Below are positions 12,488 through 23,109 of a stretch of 64,000 bases of DNA, piece after piece. A model generated the notes under the pieces. It was not told the DNA's origin and searched no databases. It saw only the letters and a list, made by a program, of their open reading frames with translations. Each line of letters begins with the position of its first letter. Within the stretch, counting starts at the first letter, position 1. The DNA is taken from NCBI GenBank assembly GCA_029891345.1, contig CM056997.1:219250712-219314711 (forward strand), given 5' to 3'. The position numbers and the translations under genes were made by a program. The stretch comes from Dryococelus australis. Lineage: Eukaryota; Arthropoda; Insecta; Phasmatodea; Phasmatidae.

Positions 12488-13276
12488 TCATTTCTTCCCA
12501 ATAATTCCTTTCTTTACCTTAAGACCTGAAAGCTTAACCTGTTGTAGTTTGTGCCACAACTCAGAACATTCATTGTCTTTCTGCTGCCAAACCTTGATGT
12601 TCAAATAAGCTGCTGGAACTTGCTCCAAAATATTAAGCTGCTTACTAGTTCCCTCACCACACACAAACTCATCGAGATCAAACATTCTGGATAGGCTCTC
12701 TGCTAAACAATTATCTTTACCCTTTACATGCTCTATGTCAATGAAAATATTGCGAAGACTTTCGATCCAATGGCCTAACTTCCCCAATTGTTTCTTAGAA
12801 TTCCATAGCAATGTTATGGCTTGATTATCTGCACACAGCTGAAAATATGTACATTCAAGGTAGTCAGAGAATTTCTCTATGCCAAACACACAGGTAAGAG
12901 CCTCTTTTTCATAGGCTGAATACCTTCTCTCAGTCGAGGTCAACAGACGACTAGCATTGGCTATGAGGAAAACACCATCTTCATATTTTTGCGACATAGC
13001 CACACCCAATGCTAGGGAACTAACAACTACATGCAATTCAAACTCGCAATAAAAATCAGCTAACCTTAGCACAGTTGGAGGGGTCAAGCAAGTTTTTATT
13101 TTTACAAAGGCTTCCTCTTGTTCTGGTCCCCAAGAAAACTGATATCCCTTACGGTTCAAAATATTAAAGTCTTCTGCAAGTTCGGCAAATGACAGAATGA
13201 ATCTAGCATCATTGATTATAGTCCCCAGAAAACATCTCACCCCAAGAAAATTTATATGGCACGGAAAAGAGGACAC
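12488..13276 (-). pseudogene. Gypsy RT connection and RNase H region
   Basis: This 262-residue frame is the longest surviving piece of the element. Early residues (FLGTIINDARFI, then YQFSWGPEQEEAFVKIK) match the RT thumb and connection. The RNase H part follows with LHVVVSSLALGVAMSQ, TSTERRYSAYEKEALTCVFGIEKF and ADNQAITLLWNS. The first RNase H aspartate, normally in a TDAS motif, is replaced by VVVS, so the activity is lost. The end (HVKGKDNCLAESLSR) matches the usual close of the domain. It is followed directly by the integrase linker. Confidence 0.85.
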
Positions 13277-13289
13277 AGAGCTAATGCAC

Positions 13290-13900
13290 TCAGAGTCTAA
13301 CAGCTGCTGCCCCTCACTTACTATAAATCCAAATAACCTTACGTGCCTGCTGCACTAGGTAATCTTTTCTGGATTTAGCATCAAACCTGCCTCGAAATGC
13401 TTCTATAACACCAAGGTAACATGTTCACGATGTAGCTCCTCATTCTCACTATAGATATCAATACAATCAAATTATAAAAAATTTAATTTATCCTTAAATA
13501 GGGAGCAAGATACTCTCCAGGGCATGTGAAAGAGCTTGTGTACCAAACGACACATTAAATGGTCCTCTCGTTCTTTCAACCCCCCCCCCCCCCAAGGGGA
13601 AACAAAAGCAAGAATTTTACATGTCTCCTCATACAACAGAATTTGATGGAAAGCTTAATTTAAATATATGCACTGTAAAGAACAAGGTCTTTCCTAACAA
13701 TTGAAAAACATGGCCAACCTTGGCAAAGGGTAGGGATCCATTTTCGTCTTGTTGTTAACATCCCGATAATTTATTACTAAACAAAATTTGCCAGTATCTT
13801 TCTTGGCTTCTTAAAATGCCGGACTCGCATATCAGCTGGCTGTACACCTAATCACTCCCTCATAAAATGATTAATTATAGTTTTAAAGGCCTCCCTCTTG
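13290..13900 (-). pseudogene. Gypsy reverse transcriptase fingers and palm (broken)
   Basis: RT copies the element RNA into DNA. Near 13700-13830 one minus frame shows KKDTGKF, INYRDVNN and KMDPYPLPRL, the classical fingers and palm blocks of Gypsy RT. Near 13395-13470 another frame shows IYSENEELHREHVTLVL and EAGLMLNPEK, which follow the YxDD site. At the catalytic site itself I read FDC where the family has an aspartate pair, so one catalytic aspartate is cysteine. The region between is full of stops and frameshifts and includes a run of 14 C at 13580-13593. Confidence 0.8.
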
Positions 13901-14108
13901 GCCGAACCTACACTATAATGATGACGCCTGGTCATGCACATACTGATCACATAAAGCAAGTTTTTTTTCTTATTACATAAGGAAACTCCTTACACATTTC
14001 CTCTGCAAATTTACTTTAAATTACATTCACTTTGTTGCATTGCTCCTTTTCCATCAACTTTACCCCTTCTTTGCATACAGGAAAACCGAACGTCCCTTCA
14101 TAATAATT

Positions 14109-14549
14109 TTAATGTGCACGAGTACTGTGGAGGAAATTCACACCCAACATTACATTGTGACTTACATTTGGGAAAATAAAAAAATCCCTATTCCACGACA
14201 GATCATATAAGTGGATATTCGTAGTGAAAAGTGCACCACATGATTGCGCCACTCCTCCATTCGCCAACCTAAAAACAGTTTTATCATTTTGTTTAACAGT
14301 CACCACTCCTACTGGATGTTCTCTAAACAACTTATTACAGAAGCTCTGATTAATCAAGGACACCAAACGACCAGGTTCTTTAACAGTCGCTATTTTGGCT
14401 AAAACAAACTGGACGCTAAATCTCTTGCTGTCCCGAATTTTACTATTTGGTTTATTTAGCTTGGAGCCAGTTTTAATTACGTCTCCTTTTTCCGGAAAAC
14501 CATAATGTCCCCTAGTCAATCGTCTACTTCGCGCAGCTTGAACGTGCAT
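14109..14549 (-). pseudogene. Gypsy aspartic protease region (active site lost)
   Basis: The 146-residue frame follows the zinc knuckles directly, where a retropepsin belongs. Near residue 58 it has EPGRLVSLIN where the family has a D-[TS]-G active site followed by a similar hydrophobic segment, so the catalytic aspartate and its neighbour are changed. Near residue 132 VMLGVNFL matches the second conserved block (usually I-L-G-x-D-[FW]). The front end, with RRLTRG and lysine-rich sequence, is probably the gag-pol linker. The enzyme would be inactive. Confidence 0.65.
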
Positions 14550-14574
14550 AATTTTCTGCTACTCCTTATTAGGA

Positions 14575-15470
14575 CATTGGGGCTTAATATACCCAAGCTC
14601 ACCACAACTAAAACAAGTCGCATGGGTTTTGCCATTCCCTACTGACTTATTCGGAGAAATACCTCCTTGAATCTTTCTCACTTTACACTGGTAGGGTTTA
14701 TGATTAGGTTTCCGCATTTAAAACAGAAAATTATTTTTACCAAGTTAGAGGGTTTATATTGCTGCTCGCGACCCTTGCTAGCTATGCTACCTTCACATTC
14801 TTTCACCTGTATGCACACATCCAAGCGGCGAAACAACTCTTTCAGTGATCACCAAGTTTTGGGACTATCAGCAGAGCATACATAGGGCTGTTGCTGAGGC
14901 AACACATATTCTATAATACTCTCTATAAATTCCTATTCCCTGCATGGGAAACCTAAAATTTATACCAAGCACTCTATTTTACCTATGTATGTCAATAGAG
15001 TTTCTCCGGGTTGTTACGTTTGTTGGAGGAACAAATGACGTAGGTGGTCATTAATACGTTCACTATCAAAAAATTCAAACCCCTCTCTGACTACTGTACC
15101 CAAAGGTGCAGTAGATTCTCTAGCCTTAATAAAAATTAGCTGCATCTCGGTAGGCACATGAACCACTACAAAAGCCAAAATGTATTTCAATGCAAAAGAC
15201 TGAGCCTTAACTAATAAAGTAATTTGTTGCAAAAACTTTACTTCTTCAACTGCAGCGCAACTATTAAGAATAAAGAATATCTGCCAATATTTCTCCTTCA
15301 TGCTTGCTATCAACAGGAGGAAGATCAGCAATATTGGGAGAACTTGTAGAAGACTCACCATTAACTTGACTTCCACCATGAGTCTGTTCACGCGCCAAGG
15401 CCCGTGCGTATGGTCTTAGTTCGTCTAAGGTAGACTCCTCTGGTAATTCAGGGACATTGAGCTATTTAAG
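14575..15470 (-). pseudogene. Gypsy gag remnant with two zinc knuckles
   Basis: Gag builds the particle and binds the element RNA. Reading down the minus strand from 15467 there is an open stretch with PELPEESTLDELRPYARAL, then serine-rich sequence to a stop near 15270. A second frame (15014-15391) holds the capsid-like part with RINDHLRHLFLQQ. It continues past a stop with a PGETLL/YIGKI segment typical of gag capsid. Two CCHC knuckles follow. The first, near 14690-14735, starts CFKCG and is split by a frameshift before NHKPYQC. The second, near 14590-14630, reads CFSCGELGYIKPQC with tyrosine replacing the zinc-binding histidine. The N-terminus is missing at the Harbinger junction. Confidence 0.75.
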
Positions 15471-15676
15471 AAAATTACTTAAGTTGCGTATCCACGCACG
15501 AACCGAACCGTTGCTGCAACCGCTCGCGAACATTTCGCGGGTTCTCTTTTGCGCTGCGAAACTATCACGAACCATATAGATAAGTTAGGTTTGCAAGTTA
15601 ACTGCATACAGATTGTTCAGTTTTAATCCAAACTTAGGCTTTGGCCACAACACCTTCTCGCGAAGAAAATTTACCT

Positions 15677-18565
15677 ATGATCGTAGTTAGTTGTGTGACT
15701 GCATTAATGACTCACGTGTTAAAACACAAAGGTAAGAAGAGAAATACTCTATGATGGTGGTGCACAGAGCTGTTTAAAAAACGCGCTGACTCGGAAATGA
15801 TGCTGGACATGAGATCGCAAGCCATTAGTGAGCAGTACAATATTTCACGAGAATGTCACCTACAGATTTCGATAGCATACTGAGCAGAATAGGATCAAAA
15901 ATTTCAAAACAGACAACATACTGTCGCTCTCCCATCTCTGCACAAGACAGGTAAATTTTCATGTATTTCTAATTGTTATTTTTAAAAAGTAGATATATTT
16001 TTAATTACGTGATTGCACATTGGATTTAAAACATGATTTTCCTCGATTAAAATAGACCTGCGTCATTGCAGGTTAGCTGTAACACTTCGGTACCTCGCCA
16101 CGGAAGATTCGTACACAAGCCTGCAATATTTGTTTAGGATGTCTAAGCAGTCTATCAGACGAATAATACCAGATGTCTGCGCTGCTCTTGTCCAAGAATT
16201 GAAAGGACATGTGAAGATATCAATTAATTTATGGTTAAAAAATTTGTTTCTCTGTAATGTGAATATGTGTATTAAATTCACATTTTTAAAAGAGTAACCC
16301 AAAACATTATGTAAGTAATAAATTAATAATGGAAGGTTTTTCAAATGCTGTGCTCACTGTTGTGAATAAACAATATAATTATTTGTCTCCATGCACGAAA
16401 TTATAGAGTCCATGTTTTTACTACCTACGTATAATATTAAAAATATATTTACCTTGTATTTATTAATATCAGGATTATAACATATATTTGTGCCAAAATA
16501 TTAAACTACAATATCGCACATTAGTAGCCTATGTCAACAATACAGTTTTGGCTTGTCAAATGTAATCGTTCAAATCTTCAGAAGATGCTGAATCCTGCGA
16601 ATGTTGTGAGGGAGATGGTAGGAATCTTGCAGCCAACGTGTTTTCAGATTGTAGAGTTGAAGGGCACGTCAGGGCTTGACTGGATGAACTATAATACGCC
16701 AGCGGTGACAGCGGCTGTCGATCATGATGCCATTGATTAAAATGGGGTTGCGGAAAACGTGTTGAATCAAATACTGTAGGTGAATGATGTGGCACAATGT
16801 TGTTTATGTCTGCAGAATATGGATGTTGGTTGCCGAAACGAAAATTCCCAGCAGGCCGTTCGTAGTAACCGGTTATCAAGTTTCATTAGGATGTCAAACA
16901 CAGCGTGTTCAACCGCTTTCCTAGTTTAGAGAGGATAACCTTTAACTCTCGCTGTTACGAACGTAAATAAGGGTGTTACCTCGCCGTTTCCTGGTTGAGG
17001 CGTATTCTATTTAGCAGCAGCTGTTTTCAATATTTCAAGTGTACTAGAAAGCATTGATGAAGACTGATCAGGTTATTTTCCCTTTCTGCTCTTTGGTTGT
17101 TGGGGGGTGGCGAATCTTTCGGGTTGCACTGTACCCTGTTATTCTTCTTCGTCTTCACTGATACCTTCAACAGTTGTCTCCTGAAACATAGTACCACTTC
17201 ATTAAATAATTAATTCAATAACCTCATGATACTGCAGTGTAAATTATTCCACACTGTAATAATGAAATGTAAATATTTCTTTGTTTTATTGTATTTAGTA
17301 CAATGCTTTAAAGTTCAATTGTTTCATTAGAACATAACCTCCAGACCCCTCGGTAGGCCTCGGACCACAAGGTTTAGCCTAGGTGTATACTGAAGGGTAT
17401 ACTGATTGTAATCACAGCTGTATGACAGCTACTGAATAGCTATCGGAAACAATACTGATAGTTGATCGGGTAGCTTAATACTTGACAGTAAAAAATATAA
17501 CTTCAAAATAAATAATTTGTTCGTAACAACAACTTGATATCGCAAACAGATCTGTGAAAAGTGAAAACGTCCACAGAGAGCTTGTATACTATCCATTTAC
17601 TGGTATTATTCAGAGCATAAATGCGTAAAGTATGTGCTATTTGTAGTCACAATTATATACATAAATATAATGCGTTCGCAAGTCACTCTTTAAGTTTAAT
17701 TATTTACGTGTTTATCAGATGATGGTTTATTGTATGTAACATTGTACATTTTTCAGCTTCCCAAGACTCCCCTTGTTTGGAAGGATATATCCAAGACATT
17801 GGAAACTGACTGGAATGTGCCTCACTGTGTTGGCGCCCTCGACGGGAAGAACGTCTTGCTACAGGCACTGGTACATTCTGGAAGTGATTTCTACAACTAC
17901 AAATCCGACTTTAGTATTGTGCTATTAGCGCTAGTAGACGGTAATTACAATATTTTATTCCCGGACGTGGGATTCCAAGGACGGTTATCAGATGGCGCCG
18001 TTTTTAAAATGTAAGCTATATGATATGCTTTCCGAAGACATGTTGGATTTGCCTTTACCAGATTAACTTCCTCAACGTGATATGAAGATCCCTTACTTAT
18101 TTTGTTACTGACAGTTCGTTTCCTCTATGCGTAAATATTATGAAGTCATACCCTAGTGATCATTCCTCAGAATCATTCAAGATAATTTTCAACTATCGAT
18201 TGAGTACAGCCCGTCGAATTGTAGAGAACACTTTCAGTATTCTAAGTGTAGTATTTAGGGTATTAAGAAAACCTATGCTTTTGGAGCTCCCTAAAGCCGA
18301 ATTAATTGTCATGACCATAATACTTCTGCATAATTTATTGCGGAATCATTCACCTACTTTGTACATGCCACACGGTTCCCTAGATCATGAGGAAAACTGT
18401 GTTCTAACTGAAGGATCGTGGAGAAGCGAGGTAAACACAGCGTCCATGATACCTCTAGGGAACATTCCCAGATGAACACCTGCTGTGTATCACAAAATAA
18501 AGGACGAAGTAGCAGATTACTGTATGAAAGATGGGGCTATATCATGGAAAAACACATACGCCTGA
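15677..18565 (+). pseudogene. Harbinger (HARBI1-like) DDE transposase, three exons
   Basis: The product would cut and move the element as a DDE nuclease. Exon 1 (ATG at 15677 to 15950) has a basic start and ELFKKRAD, then ILSRIGSKISKQTTYCRSP; it ends at a GT donor. Exon 2 (16072-16210) is fully open and reads LAVTLRYLATEDSYTSLQYL. Exon 3 (17757-18565) has WKDISKTL, CVGALDGKN (first catalytic Asp, codon 17841), FVTDSSFPL (second Asp, 18110) and NYRLSTARRIVENTF (catalytic Glu, 18224). All splice sites are GT-AG and the phases agree across both junctions. Breaks: TGA at 15752, frameshifts near 15862, 18012 and 18100, TAA near 18064, TGA at 18473. It is therefore dead, although all three catalytic codons survive. 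Confidence 0.88.
16556..17180 (-). pseudogene. Antisense BESS-motif protein (probable MADF-BESS partner of Harbinger)
   Basis: On the minus strand an acceptor-like TTTCAG at about 17181-17186 precedes an exon starting ETTVEGISEDEEE. It continues through a lysine/arginine patch to a stretch reading FTFVTARVKGYPL, a stop, then RKAVEHAVFDILMKLDN. This pattern of hydrophobic and basic positions fits a BESS protein-interaction motif. A frameshift near 16876 leads into a serine/proline-rich tail (16556-16879) ending SSEDLNDYI. At least four in-frame stops show it is dead. The DNA-binding MADF exon that should lie upstream was not found. The gene sits wholly inside transposase intron 2, on the opposite strand. 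Confidence 0.65.
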
Positions 18566-18899
18566 ATGCATATTAACTTACATACTGTGTTCAGTCCCTT
18601 CCTCGGGCCATGCCTATTCTCCAGAAATCGCAATTCTTCAAATGCGGACTATTGGCTCTTATAGACATCTGAGGCCCCTGAAAAGACCATTCGTTATCCA
18701 TTTGAGTAGGTTTAATTTTAATACATAAACAACATCATTCAATACACGAAAACTATGTGTCTATGAGAGAAATAAATTTGAATAACTAAAGTGTACACAC
18801 GCACGACCTTGCCAAGAACCCGCCCCAACTTAAACCCTAGAGACGAAAATCACCATAAAAAAATTTGAAAGAAGATGCTTGGCGTGAAATCGGAAGTGC

Positions 18900-19051
18900 A
18901 ATGGGTTGACCCATTGAAGAATGCAGGAATTAAATGCAATGGGTTGACCCATTGAAGAATGCAGGAATGAAATGCAATGGGTTGACCCATTGAAGAATGC
19001 AGGAATGAAATGCAATGGGTTGACCCATTGAAGAATGCAGGAATGAAATGA
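18900..19051 (+). repeat. 38-bp minisatellite, four copies, each with a palindrome
   Basis: AATGGGTTGACCCATT recurs at 18900, 18938, 18976 and 19014, a 38-bp period. The copies differ at one base (GGAATTAAATG versus GGAATGAAATG in the first). Each unit contains seven-base inverted arms (AATGGGT/ACCCATT) around a two-base spacer. The two minus-strand frames here are by-products. Confidence 0.92.
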
Positions 19052-19512
19052 TTTGTTTGTTTTCGTAATACCGCAGGGAGAAGAGTTAAGAAAGTAAGAC
19101 AAAAGGAACGGGAAGTATTCATTCTGCATTGACCGAGTGGCGGAGGGGGGGAGGAGAGGTGATGTTACGTGTACTTACATCACACTTGCACATTTCTGCA
19201 TGTTTAGAAAAGTGTTTCAATTACAATGAATAATGGATAAAAATAAGAGTTAGATTTTGGGAGTACTTAAATTATTGAACACCATTTCACGGATTGGGAC
19301 GAATTCCACGAACTATGAAGAGGAAGAGGGAGGAAGACGACATACTCTCAGTCCCCTCTTACCTTACACTCATACAAAGATCCATAGCGTTTAATTGATT
19401 GATGGGTTCTATCGAATAATGGGAATTGTATTTTTAACTTGTTCTGTCACATATTAATATCCCAATTCAAGTGTTGCAATCACGTAAAACTATGGTATGC
19501 AATTTACTTAAA
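19052..19512. other. Non-coding DNA
   Basis: No gene or repeat recognised. There is a purine-rich stretch near 19140-19160 (GGGGGGAGGAGAGG). Confidence 0.5.
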
Positions 19513-19927
19513 GGCTGTTCACGATAAAGTGAACACTTTTGAAATTAACCTTAGAAAAAATACCCTACTCCTACCTGCATATATTTTAACATGCATCCTG
19601 ATTGACATGAGTCCTGTGAAGTTGGTAACGGTGGATGGGAAGTAATTCTGTATTAACGTAAAATGAAAAGTATTAGAAATTCATTATTGATAACTCAAAT
19701 TATTATTTTAGCTTAATGTTTAATTTATATACATTGAAATGTAAAAATGAGCAGATTTGTCAAATACTTACTTTTGTGATATTTTCAGTTTCACTTGACC
19801 GACGCATGAATAAAGTGATGAGGCCTATGACAATTTTAATCTTACATAAGACGGATTAATACACAACGTGCATACAAATAGATATTAAGCAGGGCTTTCA
19901 AAAATGCTCATTTTTGTGTGAATAACC
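19513..19927 (+). mobile_element. MITE family copy 1
   Basis: A non-coding element of about 415 bp. Its start GGCTGTTCACGATAAAGTG is mirrored by its end, giving terminal inverted repeats of roughly 30 bp with mismatches. Internal words GTTGGTAACGGTGGA, AAATGAGCAGAT and GTGATGAGGCC recur in copy 2. The right flank starts with TA. Confidence 0.8.
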
Positions 19928-20345
19928 TATACTTGTATTCGCCATGTTTCTTGCAACCAATGAACAACGCGTGCTCCGTGTTCGATCATTTATGTCGGCA
20001 TTACCCGTTCACGTCAAAGAGTGGTAGAAAATTCCACAAATCACATCAACCACAAGGAAGACTCTCAACGTACTGGGCAATGGCGCCTTTCTTGTGTACA
20101 GTATTGGTCATAAGTTACATTCAAGCGCCACGTGAAGGCTGTCGTTAACATGGCGACAGAACGGATAAGTCAACTCGTAATTCAATTTGATGTTTCAGCG
20201 GTTTAAAATTCAGCTAGATTCCATGTAAGTGTTATGTAATATTTTTTTCTTGTTATATAAATATTAAATACTGTAGACGTTTTCATAAACACATACGCAT
20301 TTATTTATATTCTGTGATCTAAAATTCTGGGCCGTCCGAAGTAAA
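19928..20345. other. Spacer between MITE copies
   Basis: AT-rich at its end, moderately GC-rich near 20000-20150. Frame 19918-20148 shows no domain. No repeat was recognised. Confidence 0.5.
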
Positions 20346-20754
20346 GACTGTTCACGGTAAAGCAAGCGCTTTTGAAATCAACCTTAGAAAAAGTCACTGC
20401 CCCTACTTGCGTTTATTTTAATGGGCGCAATGAGTGACATGTATACAGTAAAGTTGGGTAACGGTGGAGGAGAAAGTAGTTCCATATATTAACTTCAAAC
20501 AAAACGTGTTAGGTAACAATTTGTGAGAGCTTAAATTATTTATCTTTTAATGCATCGAAGTGTAGAAATGAGCAGATCTGTACAGTAATTACTTTTCTAA
20601 GAATTTCACAGGTTCACTTGATCGACACATTAATAATGTGATGAGGCCCATGTCAATGTTAATTTTACATGAGTCAGAAGAACACACAACATGTATATCT
20701 ACAATTAGATCTTGATCAGGGATTTCAAGAGTGCCCATTTCACTGTGAACATTC
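20346..20754 (+). mobile_element. MITE family copy 2
   Basis: About 409 bp, collinear with copy 1 over its length and in the same orientation, at visibly reduced identity. The start GACTGTTCACGGTAAAGC and the end CACTGTGAACATTC are the inverted termini. It has no coding capacity; minus frame 20589-20795 is chance. Confidence 0.8.
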
Positions 20755-21404
20755 TTTATCACTCTATACTTTATCGTGATCTTCCACTTTGCCACTTTTA
20801 ATGTCTGCTATCAAATCTTAAATACGCTTATGCATTGACTTCTTAGGCAAACTTTAAACTGATATTTAAGTGTATTATGACAGCAGAAGGCGGCAGAAAA
20901 ATATTTTGCATTTAACTATCTGCTGTCTTTTTCCGAAATACTGACGATCCTTATTTATATCCTCCAGGCCTTCTCTGACTGATGTCCCGGGGGTAATTTC
21001 GCGTTACAGATAGTTAGTTCACTAAGCTGTAAAATGTTGTGAACTGTGGTAGTGAGGTCGTAACATCAATACAATTTAGCCTATTATAGTATTCTGCATT
21101 GTTTTCTCAGAATGAGTCAAAACTATCAACGTTGACAGAATGTCCACTTGAAAAAAAAAGGAATGGAAATATTTTGTTAATATATTCTCTCTAATCGAGT
21201 TCCTGTTACTGCTCCTTTTATGTCATAAAAGCTCTGCCTTGCTGAATTCCCACATGCACTTGAACCAAAGTTTTGCACTAAAATATTAGAGTTTATGTTC
21301 AGTTTGTATCCTTTGAATTACGATTTTTGGTGCGATACATTGGAATCCTTCCTGTCCCGTCGTTATTTTGTTTCTTTTTTCTACTCCAAAGAATTAAACA
21401 TCAC

Positions 21405-21408
<4 letters not shown>
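20755..21408. other. AT-rich non-coding DNA
   Basis: Nothing recognised apart from the run-up to the adjacent TA microsatellite. Confidence 0.5.

Positions 21409-21468
<60 letters not shown>
21409..21468. repeat. (TA)30 microsatellite
   Basis: Sixty bases of uninterrupted alternating TA. Overlapping frames that read poly(Tyr-Ile) here are artefacts. Confidence 0.97.
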
Positions 21469-21475
<7 letters not shown>

Positions 21476-22600
21476 CAAACGTATCCCTGCTTTTAAGTTG
21501 GAAGCTTATGGGGGACGGATAAAAAACTAAAATTAATTCCAAGGTATGCGTCCATTCCCGAGGCGATACTTGAGCCCGTAGCCTTTGGATTGGCGGACAG
21601 ATAAGTTAACCCCTACAAAACCCAGGACTAGCAATCAAAATCCAGTTATCACGTGAATTATCAGCAAACAATAATCATGTGTAAAGCATATATAATGTAT
21701 AGAAAATATCCAGAACTAATTCGAAGAATCTAATGTATATATTTGAAGGAGAGAAAGCTTGAACTTCAAAAAGAATGATCAGATGGGTTATGTGTTACCT
21801 AGGCTAGTGAGCTAATGAATCTCTTGCACTGAAGATTACTGGTTTCAGTCAGTGTGCTTATGACTCCTCCATCTATTATCGCCGATTTTAGAAAGTTATT
21901 TGTTTTCATTGCGTCCTGAATCGTTTCTGTGTGCTTCTACTACCAGACCAGTTTTCATACCAGACTTGCGAATTACATGGTTTCCCATCTTTAAACATTT
22001 TTGTCATGTAAAGGGGTAGGTTAGGGAAGATAAACCCTGTGAACTAGGGTACCCTTATATATCCTCTTTACTGTGTAGGACATAAGTTCGTGGTGATTCG
22101 TGGCAATAAATTTAAAATTACGCCTATTCGTCAAATAATTTGTTAAAATTAAACTTTATTTCAAAGACTGTAAGTGATTTGGTAATGCAGATAAAACGTT
22201 TTTTTTTCACCATTTAGCAGATATTTTGATGTAGTCTAAAGAAAACCTACTCGACTTTATTTTGGGTTAATAAGGACTGCGAAATATTTCGGCCAATGGT
22301 AGGATGTTCAACAGAGAATGAGGGCTTCATTGAAGTTCCTCAGAATCGTTACGTTTTATCATACCTTATGCCCTTACATGACTTAAGAAATTAAAATAAT
22401 TTTGAAAGCGTTTGGATTACGTCCTGCAGAAGAACTTTTGATAAATTTGAGCTCAACAAGAAAAACTTGGGTTTTTAGATTTTTGCACAATGATAACGCG
22501 CGTGATCCCACCCACTGTGCGACCACAGAGTACTTACTATTACAGAGGTGAAATAGCTGCCGCTATACCGCAAATTAAAGCTCCACACGCCAGCAAAATG
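21469..22600. other. Non-coding DNA
   Basis: Positions 21541-21612 contain a segment (minus: CGGGCTCAAGTATCGCC) that could be a very degenerate tRNA-like element, but I am not confident. The remainder is AT-rich and featureless. Confidence 0.4.
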
Positions 22601-22830
22601 TCGCCACTAGTCAACTACGTGTTGGAACGCCGTTCGCCAATCAACTCCTGGTAACCTACTTGCCAGCTGGCAGCCCAGCCAATAGGAAATATTTCGCAGC
22701 ACGCATGTAGTCAATCAGACACAAGGACTTTTCCCACAGCGAGGAACAGTCAATCTGATAATGGGTATACGCACTTGTATACGCGCACGTCAAAGGAACA
22801 GCAGTGCCATGTCGCCTGTGCGCGCTTATC
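22600..22830 (-). repeat. Dispersed repeat, copy B (inverted relative to copy A)
   Basis: The reverse complement carries the TGGCAAGTAGGTTACCAGG, GTTGATTGGCG and GTTCCAAC blocks seen at 6295-6345, plus the CCTTGTGTCT block. The two copies lie 16 kb apart in opposite orientation. No coding domain is seen. Confidence 0.6.
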
Positions 22831-22973
22831 TGCTGTGTGGTGCGACGCTAAGACACGAGGTTTTCAATGTGACACAGAGATGTCAGCATTACGTAACTAC
22901 TATCAAGGTAATATTAATAACTGTCACATTTAAGCCAGACAAACATGTATCCTTACGTTAGAGTTATAAATGT

Positions 22974-23109
22974 ATGCTCTTTGGCGGATGGTGCTTAGTC
23001 AGAAATAATCATCTCTGATTTAGCTCTGATATTAAAGTCACATTCATTAGAACTAGAATGTAGTACTGATAGAGTTATGCTCTTTGGCGGATGGTGCTTA
23101 GTCAGAAAT
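22974..23109 (+). repeat. Perfect 33-bp direct repeat
   Basis: A 33-bp sequence containing CTCTTTGGCGGATGGTGCTT is present at 22974-23006 and again at 23077-23109 without a mismatch. The 70 bp between them are not repeated. Confidence 0.9.

Larger units (their letters stand above)
11380..15470 (-). mobile_element. Decayed Ty3/Gypsy-type LTR retrotransposon, internal region
   Basis: On the minus strand the domains run gag capsid, two zinc knuckles, protease, reverse transcriptase, RNase H, integrase zinc-binding segment, integrase core, then a GPY-type C-terminus. This is the Ty3/Gypsy order, not the Copia order, in which integrase precedes RT. About 4.1 kb of the internal region is left. Many frameshifts and stops interrupt it, and several catalytic residues are lost, so it cannot move. 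I found no LTRs. The gag end at about 15470 abuts the Harbinger start, so the Harbinger may have inserted there. No env gene was seen. Confidence 0.9.
15480..18600 (+). mobile_element. PIF/Harbinger-type DNA transposon (decayed, two genes)
   Basis: The element contains a three-exon HARBI1-like transposase on the plus strand and a BESS-motif gene on the minus strand in the second intron. PIF/Harbinger elements usually carry a DDE transposase plus a DNA-binding partner of Myb/SANT or MADF type, so the pair fits. The left edge is set by the end of Gypsy gag at about 15470 and the CpG-rich start near 15485. I could not find matching terminal inverted repeats or a TWA target duplication, so both ends are approximate. 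Confidence 0.8.

Noticed and set aside
21541-21612. tRNA-like element on the minus strand
   Set aside because: The possible B box is too degenerate and spacing to an A box is unclear.
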